In this document: positions 27,766 to 37,534 of the stretch, one piece after another | How the letters are laid out: the number at the start of each line of letters is the position of its first letter | Numbering within the stretch: the stretch's first letter is position 1 | Assembly (NCBI RefSeq): GCF_001879105.1 | Contig: NZ_MLCF01000002.1 | Span: 248,001-312,000, forward strand | Length of the DNA: 64,000 nucleotides | From: Mangrovactinospora gilvigrisea | GTDB lineage: Bacteria > Actinomycetota > Actinomycetes > Streptomycetales > Streptomycetaceae | Reading direction: 5' to 3' | Translations under genes and position numbers: made by a program | The notes under the pieces: model-generated | The model's input: only the letters and a program-made list of their open reading frames with translations | Database searches by the model: none | What the model was told of the DNA's origin: nothing

Positions 27766-30672
27766 TCACCGGGTGATGACCTCGAGCACGGGGGCGTTGG
27801 CCGTGTTCTCGGTGCTGTGGAGTACCACTGGCAGGCCGCTGCTGTCCTGCCACAGCGCCACCGCAGCGGTGCCGGTGCCGCCGGCGCTCGGGGATGCGGC
27901 CCGGGCGGCGGCGGTGACGTCCAGGCCGACCCAGTCGCCGCGAGTGATGAGCGGCCCGGAGCCCAGAGCGGTGCCGAGGGAGGGGGCCGAGTTCCACGTG
28001 ACGCCGGTCTGCGTCCAGTCCGCGCCGTCCAGCAGGTAGGCCACGACCTCACTCCGGGCCGGGGTCGGGTTGGTCACCGTGCCGTAGGCCCACAGCATCG
28101 CGCGCTCGATCTCGCCGTCGGTCCCGGACAGGTCGAAGGCGAGCAGGGCCCGCTGGTTGCCGCTGCTTGCGCCGGTGTTGGCCACGGCCAGCGTGGTGGC
28201 GGCGCCGAAGTTGGTGTCCGCCTTGGGGCCGTCCTGGATGTAGGTGTCGGCGGTCGGGGCGAGCCGGGCGGCACGGGCCGGACGGACGGGTGTGCCGCGG
28301 TGGCCGAGAGTGGCGGAGAAGGTCTTGCCGTGCGATCCGCCGACCTCGACCAGCAGGGCGGTTCGGCCTTCGGGGGCGGCCAGCACGGTCACACCGGGAT
28401 CGACGGTGGCGCACGGCCGGGCAGGCCCATCGAGGGTGACGGTGACGGTGGCGGTGGTCCGCGAGGGGTCGGAGACGGCCAGGTGCAGGCTGCCGGCCTC
28501 TTCGCGGAGGATGACCGAGGCCGGAGCATCCACGGTGATGGGGCCGATGCGGCCGGAGGCGAAGAAGTTCGCCATGGTCAGTCCCCGTCGGGGATGGTGA
28601 AGGGCCTGGACGCGGTCGGTGTTGGCCAGCACCTCGCACTGCGGGTCGGCGGCCCGTTGCGCGGTCTGCTCCGCGGTGGCGTTCGGCAGCAGGATGTAGG
28701 CGTAGGTCGCGTCGGTCGGGGTGGGGCCGTGGTCGATCAGCAGGTTGGCGTAGTGGCGGGTGGCGGGTGCGGTGCTGCCGGTGGGGTTGATGTCGGCGTA
28801 CGCGCCGCTGCGGTCGCTCCGGGCAGCGGTGAGCGCGGCACCGGAGGGGAAGACGTAGCCGGCCACGCCCTCCAGTGCCGCCCAGCGGGCCTTTGGGAAG
28901 GTCTGGGACCAGCCGGCGTCGGCGGGCTGCTGCTGGCCGTCGACGGTGAGGGTGGCGGTGGCTTGGTGGAGGTTGCGGTTGTCCACGACCGTCCCGGTGG
29001 TGGCGGTGGTGGTGTTGGTGATGCCGGCGCCCAGCGCCACCACGCAGTCATCGAGGCAGAACCAGGACTTCTTGGCCGTCAGCGGGGACTGGATGGCTTT
29101 CACGTCCTGGCCGATCGCCGCGTACCGCCCGACGAGCACGGCGCCGCCTGCCCAGCTGGTCGCGGGGCGGTCGTCGTAGGCGGTGCCGGCCGGAAGCAGG
29201 CGGGTGTCGACGGTGGTACCGGGCAGGGCCTGGGGGTCGACAGTGGGCCAGAAGGCGTCGTTGAACTGGGTGTTGTCCTGCTCCAGGTAGAGGTAGGTCA
29301 TGCCGTCGCCGGTGTGCCAGCCGTGCGGGTTCTCCCCGTTGAGGCATTCGTACCAGGCAGTCCGGTCCGAGCTCATGGAGATGGCGTAGGCCCAGCCGGG
29401 ACGGCGGTGGACGGCCCGGTCCATGTCGTGGAAGAGGGTGTGGCCGGTGGGTTCGGCGGCAGCGGGTATCGCCGGGTCGTCCATCACCGTCGTGGCGCGG
29501 GCGATCAGGTCGATGTTGGTCTGGCCGGCGAGCGGTCGGGAGGTGTTGCGCCGCATCCAGCCCTTGGCGATCGAGCGCCACTGCCCGGCGCGCTGCGGGT
29601 CCTCGATGGTGTCGGCGAAGCGCAGCAGGGTGTGCGCCGCGGTCATGCCGTCGTCGGCGTCCTGCTCCTTGTAGCGGGACACTGCGCGGCCGCGCACCGC
29701 GTCGAGCATCAATCCGTTCCAGACGCACGGCGCCACGCCTTGGGTGAGGGCGTGGTAGACGTGGTCCAGGTTGGGGTCGGTGATGGGCCAGGCGGTGCCG
29801 GCCAGGGCCGCGGTGAGCAGCGCGAGGTCGCCGAAGTAGACGCCGGCGTAGGTGCCGGTGTAGGCGACGGAGTTGTGCTGGACGAAGGATCCGTCGGCGT
29901 ACAGGCCGTCGCTGACCTGGGTGTAGGCCAGGGTGGGCGAGATGCCAGCGATGCCTTCGGTGATCTTGGCGGCGTCCTGGCCGAGTGCGCCGCGCACGAT
30001 GGCGACCCGGCACACGTCCAGGCGGTTGGCGCCGGTGGAGGTGCCGATCCGGCTGAAGGTGTCGATCGCCGTGCAGTAGTGGGCGATCTGCTGAGCGTGC
30101 AGTGCCGGGTAGATCAGGGTAGCGGTGTCCTGGAGCGCCTGCGGGGAGCCGATGGTGAAGTCCCAGCTGTTGTCGTAGACGTGGGTGCTGGGGTTGTAGA
30201 CGGTGGCGACCATGAAGTCCAGGCCGGCGGCGATGGTGGCGGCCAGTGCGGTGTCGCCGCTGAGGTTGGTGCCGGGCATGGCGTAGGCGGTGGCCAGGGC
30301 TTTGAGGCGGCTGAAGCTGGCGGTCATGTTGGCGGAGGAGGTGCCCAGCGGCAGGTCGGGCCACAGCAGGGTGCGCGCGGTGCCGGTGTCCATCGTGGCG
30401 CGGGTGGCTGTTGCGGCGGTGCTCATCGCGGTGAGGGCGGCGGCAATCTGCGGGTCGCTGCTGGCGTAGGGGGCGCTGGTGATTGCGGTGGTCCAGTTGG
30501 CGCGGACCGCGGCGAACGGATCCGTGTCGGCCGGGGACGGCGAGGGTGTCGGCGCGGCCGCGGCTGCGGGGCCGGCCGGCAGGGCCGCGAGCGTGCTTAA
30601 CGAGGCGGTCAGGCCTGCGGCCCCGAGGCCGATTAGGCGGCGTCGGGTGAGCGGATGGCGGTGGGTGCTCAT
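27766..30672 (-). CDS. Secreted polysaccharide lyase family 8 (hyaluronate/chondroitin/xanthan lyase type)
   Basis: A 968-residue secreted enzyme. The ATG at 30672 has AGGAGG 6 bases upstream. A TAT signal (TRRRLIGLGAAG) precedes a Pro-rich linker. Residues 50-380 form the alpha/alpha toroid, followed by the beta-sandwich domains of PL8. The catalytic set is visible: Asn216 (GANRLD), His266 and Tyr275 (FVQHNSVAYTGTY), with spacings of 50 and 9 residues, the same as in pneumococcal hyaluronate lyase (Asn349, His399, Tyr408). Residues from about 800 resemble a DNRLRE/CBM96-type domain (PTADTYIQDG ... LLAFDLSG). PL8 enzymes cleave uronic-acid polymers by beta-elimination. The substrate among hyaluronan, chondroitin and xanthan cannot be fixed here. 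It is the last gene of a five-gene operon. Confidence 0.93.
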   Translation of the reverse strand: MSTHRHPLTRRRLIGLGAAGLTASLSTLAALPAGPAAAAAPTPSPSPADTDPFAAVRANWTTAITSAPYASSDPQIAAALTAMSTAATATRATMDTGTARTLLWPDLPLGTSSANMTASFSRLKALATAYAMPGTNLSGDTALAATIAAGLDFMVATVYNPSTHVYDNSWDFTIGSPQALQDTATLIYPALHAQQIAHYCTAIDTFSRIGTSTGANRLDVCRVAIVRGALGQDAAKITEGIAGISPTLAYTQVSDGLYADGSFVQHNSVAYTGTYAGVYFGDLALLTAALAGTAWPITDPNLDHVYHALTQGVAPCVWNGLMLDAVRGRAVSRYKEQDADDGMTAAHTLLRFADTIEDPQRAGQWRSIAKGWMRRNTSRPLAGQTNIDLIARATTVMDDPAIPAAAEPTGHTLFHDMDRAVHRRPGWAYAISMSSDRTAWYECLNGENPHGWHTGDGMTYLYLEQDNTQFNDAFWPTVDPQALPGTTVDTRLLPAGTAYDDRPATSWAGGAVLVGRYAAIGQDVKAIQSPLTAKKSWFCLDDCVVALGAGITNTTTATTGTVVDNRNLHQATATLTVDGQQQPADAGWSQTFPKARWAALEGVAGYVFPSGAALTAARSDRSGAYADINPTGSTAPATRHYANLLIDHGPTPTDATYAYILLPNATAEQTAQRAADPQCEVLANTDRVQALHHPRRGLTMANFFASGRIGPITVDAPASVILREEAGSLHLAVSDPSRTTATVTVTLDGPARPCATVDPGVTVLAAPEGRTALLVEVGGSHGKTFSATLGHRGTPVRPARAARLAPTADTYIQDGPKADTNFGAATTLAVANTGASSGNQRALLAFDLSGTDGEIERAMLWAYGTVTNPTPARSEVVAYLLDGADWTQTGVTWNSAPSLGTALGSGPLITRGDWVGLDVTAAARAASPSAGGTGTAAVALWQDSSGLPVVLHSTENTANAPVLEVITR

Positions 30673-30759
30673 GGTGGTCCTCCTGCAGGAGCGGGCGGAT
30701 ATCGGGTGGTGGATCGGGGCGGGCGGTAGACGGGCGGCCCGGGCCGGTGCGCCTTGTGC

Positions 30760-32685
30760 TCAGGCCTGCAGCTCGGTTCCCTCCGGGAGCCGGATGCGGG
30801 CGACGTCGTCCTCGACGGTCACGGTGATCGCTTCGCGAAGGGCCCGGGGGTGCAGGACATCCCGTGCCAGTGCCACCAGCGTCACCAGCACAGTGTGGCC
30901 TGCGGGGTGGGCGGCTCGGGTCAGGTAGGGGGTGGCGGAGTGCGGCCCCAGCGCGTTGGCCTCGGTCTCGCGGGCCACTGCGGCCGCGTCCCAGCCGTAC
31001 AGGCCCACCACGGCGCTGCTCAGCTGGTCGGCGTTGCGCGCCAGCGCCCAGCCGTCGCCGGTCAGCGCGATCGGCTGCTCGGTGCAGGCGACGGCGTATC
31101 CGCCCTCGCGGATCGGGGTGCCGGCCGGGGCGTCGATGCGGTGCACGCGGATCTCCCACGGACCGTGGATCAGGCTGGTGGTCTCAATCCGGTGCCCGGT
31201 CCCGGGCTCCTGGCCCGGTAGGTGGGCGGTGTGCCAGGAGGAGGCGCGGGCGCCGGAGCATTCCAGCGGGTGGATGCGGCCGCGGTGGGAGGGCGTGCCG
31301 TCGGGGGCGAGCAGGGCGATGTGGTTGTCGAGGTTGCGGGACCAGGCGTGCGGGGCCGACTCGGGCGCGGTGGAGCTGGAGTAGGCGAACTTGGCGTAGT
31401 GCGGGTTGTGTGCGACCACGGCGGTCGGGCTGAAAGGGAGGTCCTCGTCGGGCAGGTGGTCGCTGCCGTGGTTGATCAGCCGGACGATGCCGTCGTTGCG
31501 GGTGCCGTGCAGCAGCCAGCCGGGGGCGGGCAGGGCGGTGACCTGATCGGCGGTCTCCAGCGGAAGTTGGCACTCCATCGCCGTCCAGGCCGCATGGTCC
31601 GGCGGCAGCAGCAGGCCGAGGAAGCCCGAGGACGCCCAGTAGGGCGAGGCCGGGCCCGAGTAGGGCTGGGTGAGCGGCAGGTAGGGCTGGTACCAGCCCA
31701 GGCCCAGCAGCCCGCGCTCGTCGGGGACGCCGCGGTCGGCGAAGTGCCGCATGGTGGCCGAGGCCAGGCGCCGTGCCTGTCCGGGCGGCAGCGGGGTGCA
31801 GTCGGCCAGCTCGCCCATCCAGACCGGCGCGAGGCAGGCGAACCGGTAGACCAGCGAGCGGCCCTGGTGGACCGGGGCGCCGTCGCCGCCGAAGAACTGC
31901 GGATAGTGGGTCAGGAACGCGTGCAGCCGCTCGCGGTAGACCTCGGCGCGGGAGGTGTCGGCGCCGGGTGTGGCGGTGGCGATCCGGGCCCACAGCAGTG
32001 GGTAGGTCTGCAGCATCCAGCCGCAGTAGTAGTCGAAGTTCTTGCCGCTCCCGTCGGTGTACCAGCCGTCGCCGACCCACCAGTCCTCGATCCGCTCCAG
32101 GCCGGAGTCGATGTCGTCCTGGGCATGGGGCGCGCCGATCGAGGCCAGGAACTGCTCGACGACGACCTGGAAGAGCCGCCAGTTGTTGTCCGGGATCCGG
32201 GCGCCGACCACGCCCGACAGCCAGTCGACGGTGGACTGCTGCACGGCGGGGTCCAGCCGGTCCCACACCTGGGTGCGGCTCTCGTGCAGGCCGATGGCGA
32301 TCGAGGCGGCCTCCACAATCTGCTGCGACAGGTCGGTGATCGGGGCCCAGGCCTCGCCGCTCCTCGGGTCGGTGCCGGCGGCCAGGCCGTCGGCGTACCG
32401 CTCGATGAGGTCCTCGGTGCCTCCTTGCGCGCCGGCGATGCGCACGGCTGCCAGCAGGAAGCTGCGGGCGAATCCCTCGAGGCCGTCGGAGGTCACCCCT
32501 GAGCGGCTCAGGCGCCCGGGAAGCCGGTACTGGGCGCCGCGACGGGTGGCGTACGGGACGAGCGCATCCAGCAGCTGGTCGGCAGTGGCCTCCCAGTGCG
32601 CCCGGGTCCACCCGGTCAGCGGGGACAGGCGGCGGTCCTGGGGCGGCAGGCGCAGGTGAGGGGGCGTCATGGCGTGCAGCGGCAT
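30760..32685 (-). CDS. DUF2264 family protein
   Basis: A 641-residue protein; the ATG at 32685 was chosen from context and has only a weak ribosome site. Residues 10-370 match the DUF2264 family, an alpha/alpha-toroid-like fold: LIERYADGLAAGTDPRSGEA, then WYTDGSGKNFDYYCGWMLQT, then GPASPYWASSGFLGLLLP. The C-terminal 250 residues are beta-rich. There is no signal peptide, so it may act on imported oligosaccharides in the cytoplasm. DUF2264 genes often sit in polysaccharide-use loci; the reaction is not established. It lies between the PL8 gene (87 bases downstream) and the binding-protein gene (43 bases upstream). Confidence 0.85.
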   Translation of the reverse strand: MPLHAMTPPHLRLPPQDRRLSPLTGWTRAHWEATADQLLDALVPYATRRGAQYRLPGRLSRSGVTSDGLEGFARSFLLAAVRIAGAQGGTEDLIERYADGLAAGTDPRSGEAWAPITDLSQQIVEAASIAIGLHESRTQVWDRLDPAVQQSTVDWLSGVVGARIPDNNWRLFQVVVEQFLASIGAPHAQDDIDSGLERIEDWWVGDGWYTDGSGKNFDYYCGWMLQTYPLLWARIATATPGADTSRAEVYRERLHAFLTHYPQFFGGDGAPVHQGRSLVYRFACLAPVWMGELADCTPLPPGQARRLASATMRHFADRGVPDERGLLGLGWYQPYLPLTQPYSGPASPYWASSGFLGLLLPPDHAAWTAMECQLPLETADQVTALPAPGWLLHGTRNDGIVRLINHGSDHLPDEDLPFSPTAVVAHNPHYAKFAYSSSTAPESAPHAWSRNLDNHIALLAPDGTPSHRGRIHPLECSGARASSWHTAHLPGQEPGTGHRIETTSLIHGPWEIRVHRIDAPAGTPIREGGYAVACTEQPIALTGDGWALARNADQLSSAVVGLYGWDAAAVARETEANALGPHSATPYLTRAAHPAGHTVLVTLVALARDVLHPRALREAITVTVEDDVARIRLPEGTELQA

Positions 32686-32728
32686 TCTCAATGCTTTCTG
32701 TGGAGGCGCCGGGGGTGGGGAGGGGCCG

Positions 32729-34384
32729 CTACTTGGTCGTGTTGGCGGCCAGCTCGGAGGCATACTCGTGCGCCATCCGGTCGCCTCCGCCGCTCTTCCA
32801 CTTGTGCACCGCCGCGTCCCAGGTGCTCACCTTCTGGCGGCCGGTGATGATGCCCACGATGGTGTCGCTCATGTTCTGGGTGAGGGTGGCTCCGGTGGAG
32901 GTCGCGGTGTCGGAGCGCAGGCCGTTGGTGGGGTCGGAGATCATCGTGGGGCAGGTCAGCTGCTGCCACTGGTGGATGCTCTTGATGCCCTGCTGGGCGC
33001 CGGGAACGTAGAGGACCTGGGGGGCGTCGCACAGGTAGCCGAACGGCAGGTTGACGTTGTTCTCGCTCTGGCCGCGCTTGGTGGGCGTCGGGTCGCCGGA
33101 GGCGCTGAAGGTGAAGTCGACGCCCTCCACGCCGTAGTGCATCAGCTGGTACTCCTGGGTGCCGAACGGCGAGGCCAGGTGGTCCAGCACCCGCAGCACC
33201 ATCTTGATCTTCGCCTTGGGCAGGTTCTTGTTGATGACGGTGTAGCCGAACTTGTCGTGGCCCGCGTACGGGGTCGGGGTGATCCCGCTCGGGGTGTAGA
33301 GCGTCATCGGCTCGGCCGCGAAGTCGTGCACCAGGTTCAGCGTGGTCAGCAGCGCGGTGAAGCCGTCGGTGTAGGACTTGACGGTGCCGTTGTAGTACAT
33401 CGTCTTCAGATCGACCATGGACGTCGAGGCGGAGTCGGGGTAGTACAGGCCGGTCTTCCACAGCGTGTTGAGGTAGCTGAGCATGTCCTTCCAGTGCGGG
33501 CTGGCGAACTGGGAGGTGAAGGTGCCGCCCTTGAGGGACCAGCCGTTGGGGATGCCGAAGCACATGGCGTGGGCGGTGTAGCCCAGCGAGCCGTCCTGGG
33601 CGCCGCCGGTGCCGTACTGCTTGCCCCGGGTCAGATCGCGCAGGATGCCGGTGAACTGGTCCTGGGTCAGGTTCCCGTCCGGCTTGTAGCCGTGCTTGGC
33701 GAAGTCGGTGCCGTTGATCCACAGCACGCTGGAGGGCTTGGCGCGGGTGATCGGCACGCCGTAGATGCCGCCGTGGAAGCGGCCGACGCTGCGCCAGGAG
33801 CGGGTGGGTATGTTGGCGAGGTTGGGGTAGTCCTTGACGGCGTCCCCGGAGACGTAGTCCGACAGGTCGGCCATGGTCTTCATCACGAAGTCGGCCTCGT
33901 GCGGCAGGTTGAAGCCGCCGCCGATGTTGAGGACGTCGGGCAGGTCGTTGCCGGCCATCACGGTGGCCATCTTGCTCTGGAAGTCCGAGGCCGGCACCGC
34001 GGTGAACTCGATCTTCACGCCGAGGGCCTTTTCCATCGCCTGCCAGTAGGCGTTTTTGGCCTCCGGCGTCGGCGGGGTGCCGTAGGTGATGGTCATGACC
34101 TTGAGCGTGGAGCCGTCGCCGGGCTTTCCCGAGGTGCCCTTGGTCAGCTTTGCGGGGTAGGTGAGGTAGGCGTCGTCGATGCCGCGTGCGGGATCGCCCT
34201 TGAGGTCGGGTGCGGGGCCCGTCTTGGGTATGTAGGTGGGCCAGGGGGCGAGTTTGGTGCCCTTGTTGGCGACGTTCCCGCTGCTGGCGCCGGAGCCGCA
34301 GGCGGTCAGGAGGGTCGGAGCGGTCGATGCCGCGACGGCGGCACCGGTGGTGCGCAGCAGGGTGCGGCGGGTCAGGGCTGCCAT
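32729..34384 (-). CDS. LipO-like sugar-binding lipoprotein of an ABC importer, no adjacent permease
   Basis: A 551-residue lipoprotein. Signal peptide with TAT-like Arg pair (TRRTLLRTTGA) and a lipobox LLTACGS (Cys near residue 29). It belongs to the long (about 550 residues) group of family 1 solute-binding proteins related to LipO, which usually bind oligosaccharides and work with LplB/YtcP-type permeases. No such permeases are near. It is clearly paralogous to the protein at 55238 (shared SGDAVKDYPNLANIPT, C-terminal KSGGGDRMAHEYASELA). AAGGGA stands about 9 bases before the ATG. It is the third gene of the operon and probably delivers lyase products to an importer encoded elsewhere, or to the permeases at 47694-49485 or 57153-59190. 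Confidence 0.88.
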   Translation of the reverse strand: MAALTRRTLLRTTGAAVAASTAPTLLTACGSGASSGNVANKGTKLAPWPTYIPKTGPAPDLKGDPARGIDDAYLTYPAKLTKGTSGKPGDGSTLKVMTITYGTPPTPEAKNAYWQAMEKALGVKIEFTAVPASDFQSKMATVMAGNDLPDVLNIGGGFNLPHEADFVMKTMADLSDYVSGDAVKDYPNLANIPTRSWRSVGRFHGGIYGVPITRAKPSSVLWINGTDFAKHGYKPDGNLTQDQFTGILRDLTRGKQYGTGGAQDGSLGYTAHAMCFGIPNGWSLKGGTFTSQFASPHWKDMLSYLNTLWKTGLYYPDSASTSMVDLKTMYYNGTVKSYTDGFTALLTTLNLVHDFAAEPMTLYTPSGITPTPYAGHDKFGYTVINKNLPKAKIKMVLRVLDHLASPFGTQEYQLMHYGVEGVDFTFSASGDPTPTKRGQSENNVNLPFGYLCDAPQVLYVPGAQQGIKSIHQWQQLTCPTMISDPTNGLRSDTATSTGATLTQNMSDTIVGIITGRQKVSTWDAAVHKWKSGGGDRMAHEYASELAANTTK

Positions 34385-34500
34385 GGGTGTTCTTCCCTTC
34401 GTGGTGGTGGCCGGTGTGCATGCTGGTGCCGGGTTGTTGTTCGCCGTCCGCAGCGGCGCGGCGCGGGTGGTGTGCTCGCGCCGTGCGGCGGTCGGGATGC

Positions 34501-35697
34501 TCAGCCCAGGGCCAGCGGGACGGTGCTGTCGCCGAGTGCGGTGGTCAGGTGCAGGGGTGCGCTGGAGACGGTGTGGGTGGCGGCCACGGTCAGCTGCAGG
34601 GTGGTGCGGAAGGTGGCACCGGGTTCCAGGGCCGGGACGGAGGCGTTCGACCAGGTTCCCGAGAGCCCGGCGGGCAGGGCGTAGGGCATCTGCAGCACGG
34701 TGGCCGACGTGGTGGCGTGCGAGGTGTTGGTGAGGGTGACGGTCAGCGCGGTGGTGGCGCCTGCGGTGACGGCGCAGCTGCCGTCCGGGGCGGTCGCGGT
34801 CGCGGCCAGCGGGCCGGACTGGATCCGGCGGTGCTGGTCGGCGGCGACCTCGGCGCTGAAGGCGCCCAGCCAGCCGCAGGCGCTGGCATCGGCTGCCGGC
34901 GCGGGCTCCCACATGATCATGCCCTGGTCGTTGCTCTTGATCACGGTGAACATCCGGCGGACCTGGTCGGCGCTCATGCTGGGCCCGTTCGGCGGCCCGG
35001 TCTGGGGGCTGACGAAGGAGTAGATCGGCTGCTTCGGTGCGATGGAGCGGTCGTTGGCGGCCGACTGCGCCACGTGCTGCGCCCACATCGTTGGGTCGGT
35101 GGTGGCGTAGATGTAGGCGTCGGGGGCGAAGAAGTCCAGCAGCCCGGGGGCGTGGAGCTGCTGGGTGAGGTCCAGATTGGCCGTCAGCCAGTCCCAGGAG
35201 TAGATGCCCACCGGCGCCTTCGGCATCGCCTGGTGGGTCCAGAGGATCAGCTGCTTCCACAGGGCGAGGGCGTGGGTGGCTGCCTGGCCCTTGAGGGAGC
35301 TGAGGATGATGCCCTCGAAGTCCAGCAGGACGGGGGCGTTCGGGGCGGCGTGGAACTGGGCGACGTAGGCGCGGACCATGGCCTGGTACTGGTCCTTGGT
35401 CGGCATCGGGTTGGCGCCGTGGTTGCTTGCGCATCCGGTGTCGGTGCAGCTGAAGTGGAAGGCGTCGTAGACGGTTGCGGCGGCGTCGGTGGCGCCGTAT
35501 TGGTCCAGGCCGGGGGAATCGGCCTTCCGCTCGCTGGTGAACACGGCGAACGGGGCCTTGGGGCGGGCCGAGGCGCCGGCCGTGCCCGGGCCGGCGATGC
35601 CGGCGGCGGCCAGGGTGAGTGCGGTGGCGGCGACGACGGCCGCGCGGCGGGCCCGGCGGCGCGGGCCTGTGGTGCCGAGGATGCGGGGGATGCGCAT
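34501..35697 (-). CDS. Secreted TIM-barrel-like glycoside hydrolase candidate with C-terminal NEW3-type domain
   Basis: A 398-residue protein from the ATG at 35697 (GGAGAT about 6 bases upstream). Signal peptide residues 1-42. The central 250 residues have the rhythm of a (beta/alpha)8 hydrolase: APVLLDFEGIILSSLKG, PVGIYSWDWLTANLDL, FFAPDAYIYATTDPTMW, MIMWEPAPAADA. Acidic residues in LDFEG and MWEPAP could be catalytic, but I could not assign a CAZy family. The last 110 residues look like a NEW3/CARDB beta-sandwich (ALTVTLTNTSHATTS). Co-operonic placement with a PL8 lyase and a sugar-binding protein suggests a role in glycan breakdown. Confidence 0.7.
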   Translation of the reverse strand: MRIPRILGTTGPRRRARRAAVVAATALTLAAAGIAGPGTAGASARPKAPFAVFTSERKADSPGLDQYGATDAAATVYDAFHFSCTDTGCASNHGANPMPTKDQYQAMVRAYVAQFHAAPNAPVLLDFEGIILSSLKGQAATHALALWKQLILWTHQAMPKAPVGIYSWDWLTANLDLTQQLHAPGLLDFFAPDAYIYATTDPTMWAQHVAQSAANDRSIAPKQPIYSFVSPQTGPPNGPSMSADQVRRMFTVIKSNDQGMIMWEPAPAADASACGWLGAFSAEVAADQHRRIQSGPLAATATAPDGSCAVTAGATTALTVTLTNTSHATTSATVLQMPYALPAGLSGTWSNASVPALEPGATFRTTLQLTVAATHTVSSAPLHLTTALGDSTVPLALG

Positions 35698-35761
35698 GGC
35701 GGGATCTCCTTGACGCTGCGTCAGGCGGGCGGGTGGCATGGCGCGGTGGTGCCGCGCCGGC

Positions 35762-37516
35762 TCATGCGGTGGAGGCGATCCGGTAGGTGAGGGTGTCGGC
35801 GGGCTCGGCCAGGTCGATGCGCAGCAGGCCGTACAGGCCGCGGCGGCCCTCCCAGACCGACGGCACGACGATCACCCTGTCGACCGGGCCGCTGGTGACC
35901 TGGACGTCGACCGTCTCGTCTCCCATCCGCAGCCGGGCTCCGCCCGGCAGGGTCTCGACGGTGGTGTGCCGGTCGCGGCCCGTGTCGAGCGGGTAGGGGA
36001 TGAGCAGGGAGGGCCAGCAGTGCGCGGTGGCCGTCGACTCCCGGACCTCGATGGCGGTTTCCTTGATGTCCACCGCCAGCCGGTGCCGGCGCGCGGGCAG
36101 GCCGTCGGCCTCGGGGATGGTCGCATCCAGGGTGAGGGTGGCGTCGCCGTCGGCGTCGGGCAGGGTCGCTGTGTGGCTGCGTGCGGACAGGATCTCCAGC
36201 GGGCTCGGGCCGGGGCTGCGGCGCAGGGCCAGGCCGATGCCGGCCCGCTGCTCGGTGCCGGTCGCGGTGGCCACGCCGAACCCCAGGGCCCGGCCCGGGC
36301 CGAACGCCAGGTCGGCGATGCCAAAGACGTCGTAGGCCTGGGACGGGTTGCCGTCCAGGTGGACGCTGGTGCGTCCGCAGTGCGCGACCGCGCGGTGGAT
36401 CGGGGCGCCGTCGATCCGCACCGCATCACGGCCGACCGGCACCGGCGGCATCTCCTCGGTGCCGTATCCGTCCATCAGCGCGTCCGCGAGGAAGGCCAGG
36501 GCGAGGCTGGAGTAGTGGGCGTCGGCGGTGTAGCCCTCGTAGCCGACCCGGTGGTGTGGCGCCAGCAGGTTGTCGACGGGGCTGAACGGCCCGTCCGGGC
36601 GCTGCCGCTGGCCGAGGGCTGTCACCGCCAGGTCGGCCGCGCCACGGGCGGCGTTCGCCAGGGACGGGTCGTCGCCCTCGGCGGCGAACCAGGCCGCGGC
36701 CAGGGTGAAGTAGGCCGCCTGGGCGCCGATCGTCCAGCTCTGCCCGGTGCTGCGGTGCGCGGATGCCAGGGAGCCGTCGGACAGCTGCACCGCAAGGGAG
36801 CGGCGAAGACCGGTGGCCATCAGCCGCGCCAGCTGCGGGCGGACGGCGCCGTCGTAGCCGTCGGCGAGGATTGCGGCGAGGTGGAGGCGGGTGAACAGGT
36901 CGTAGGAGTTGGGCAGTCCGGGCTCGGCGAAGAACCCGGACTCGACGTCGATCCGCTCTTCGAAGAAGACCGCGAGGCGCCGGTCGAAGTCCTCAAGCGT
37001 CCAGTCGGAGGCGCCCAGCCGGTGGCGGGCCCACTCGCCGCGCAGCCAGACCGACGCCCAGTTCGACGGCGGAGCGGTCTTGAACGACCGGGCCGGGTCG
37101 ATGGCCGCGACCTGCTCGGTCAGGCCTCGGACGACCTCGAGGTCGGCGCCGAGGCCGGGCAGCAGGCGGACGGTCTTGACGATCGGAGGCCAGGTGAAGT
37201 CCCGGTGGTTGCCGCGGGCGAAGACCGTTCCGGTGAGGCGGTCGAATCCGGAGGCGGTGGGGGGCAGTTCGCGGTCACCGGTGTGGCGCAGGGCGGCCCT
37301 GGTCCCGCGCAGCGCGCGCTCCAGCCGCTCGGCGCGCTCGGGGAGCGGGCGCAGCGCGGCCAGGACGGCGTTGCCGTAGGCGTGGTAGGCGGTGCCGTAC
37401 TGAGTGGGTTCGCCGAAGTAGGGGTCGTGGAGTTCTCCGTCGGGCTGCAGGTGGTTGCGGAAGCTGTCCACACCGGCGGTGAGGACCTGCAGGGCGCGGT
37501 CACGGGGAGAGGTCAT
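35762..37516 (-). CDS. Predicted toroid-fold glycan-active protein, first gene of the PL8 operon
   Basis: A 584-residue protein without signal peptide. The start at 37516 (MTSPRDRALQVL) is uncertain; an in-frame GTG lies 18 bases upstream. Residues 1-380 are helix-rich with repeated aromatic and Gly motifs (YFGEPTQYGTAYHAYGN, NWASVWLRGEWARHRL, GYEGYTADAHYSSLAL), as in alpha/alpha-toroid glycan enzymes. The last 200 residues are beta-rich. I do not recognise a named family; heparinase II/III-like or DUF2264-like folds are possible. It leads the five-gene minus-strand operon ending with the PL8 lyase, with gaps of 43 to 116 bases. Confidence 0.7.
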   Translation of the reverse strand: MTSPRDRALQVLTAGVDSFRNHLQPDGELHDPYFGEPTQYGTAYHAYGNAVLAALRPLPERAERLERALRGTRAALRHTGDRELPPTASGFDRLTGTVFARGNHRDFTWPPIVKTVRLLPGLGADLEVVRGLTEQVAAIDPARSFKTAPPSNWASVWLRGEWARHRLGASDWTLEDFDRRLAVFFEERIDVESGFFAEPGLPNSYDLFTRLHLAAILADGYDGAVRPQLARLMATGLRRSLAVQLSDGSLASAHRSTGQSWTIGAQAAYFTLAAAWFAAEGDDPSLANAARGAADLAVTALGQRQRPDGPFSPVDNLLAPHHRVGYEGYTADAHYSSLALAFLADALMDGYGTEEMPPVPVGRDAVRIDGAPIHRAVAHCGRTSVHLDGNPSQAYDVFGIADLAFGPGRALGFGVATATGTEQRAGIGLALRRSPGPSPLEILSARSHTATLPDADGDATLTLDATIPEADGLPARRHRLAVDIKETAIEVRESTATAHCWPSLLIPYPLDTGRDRHTTVETLPGGARLRMGDETVDVQVTSGPVDRVIVVPSVWEGRRGLYGLLRIDLAEPADTLTYRIASTA

Positions 37517-37534
37517 GTACGGATCCAGGTTCAC

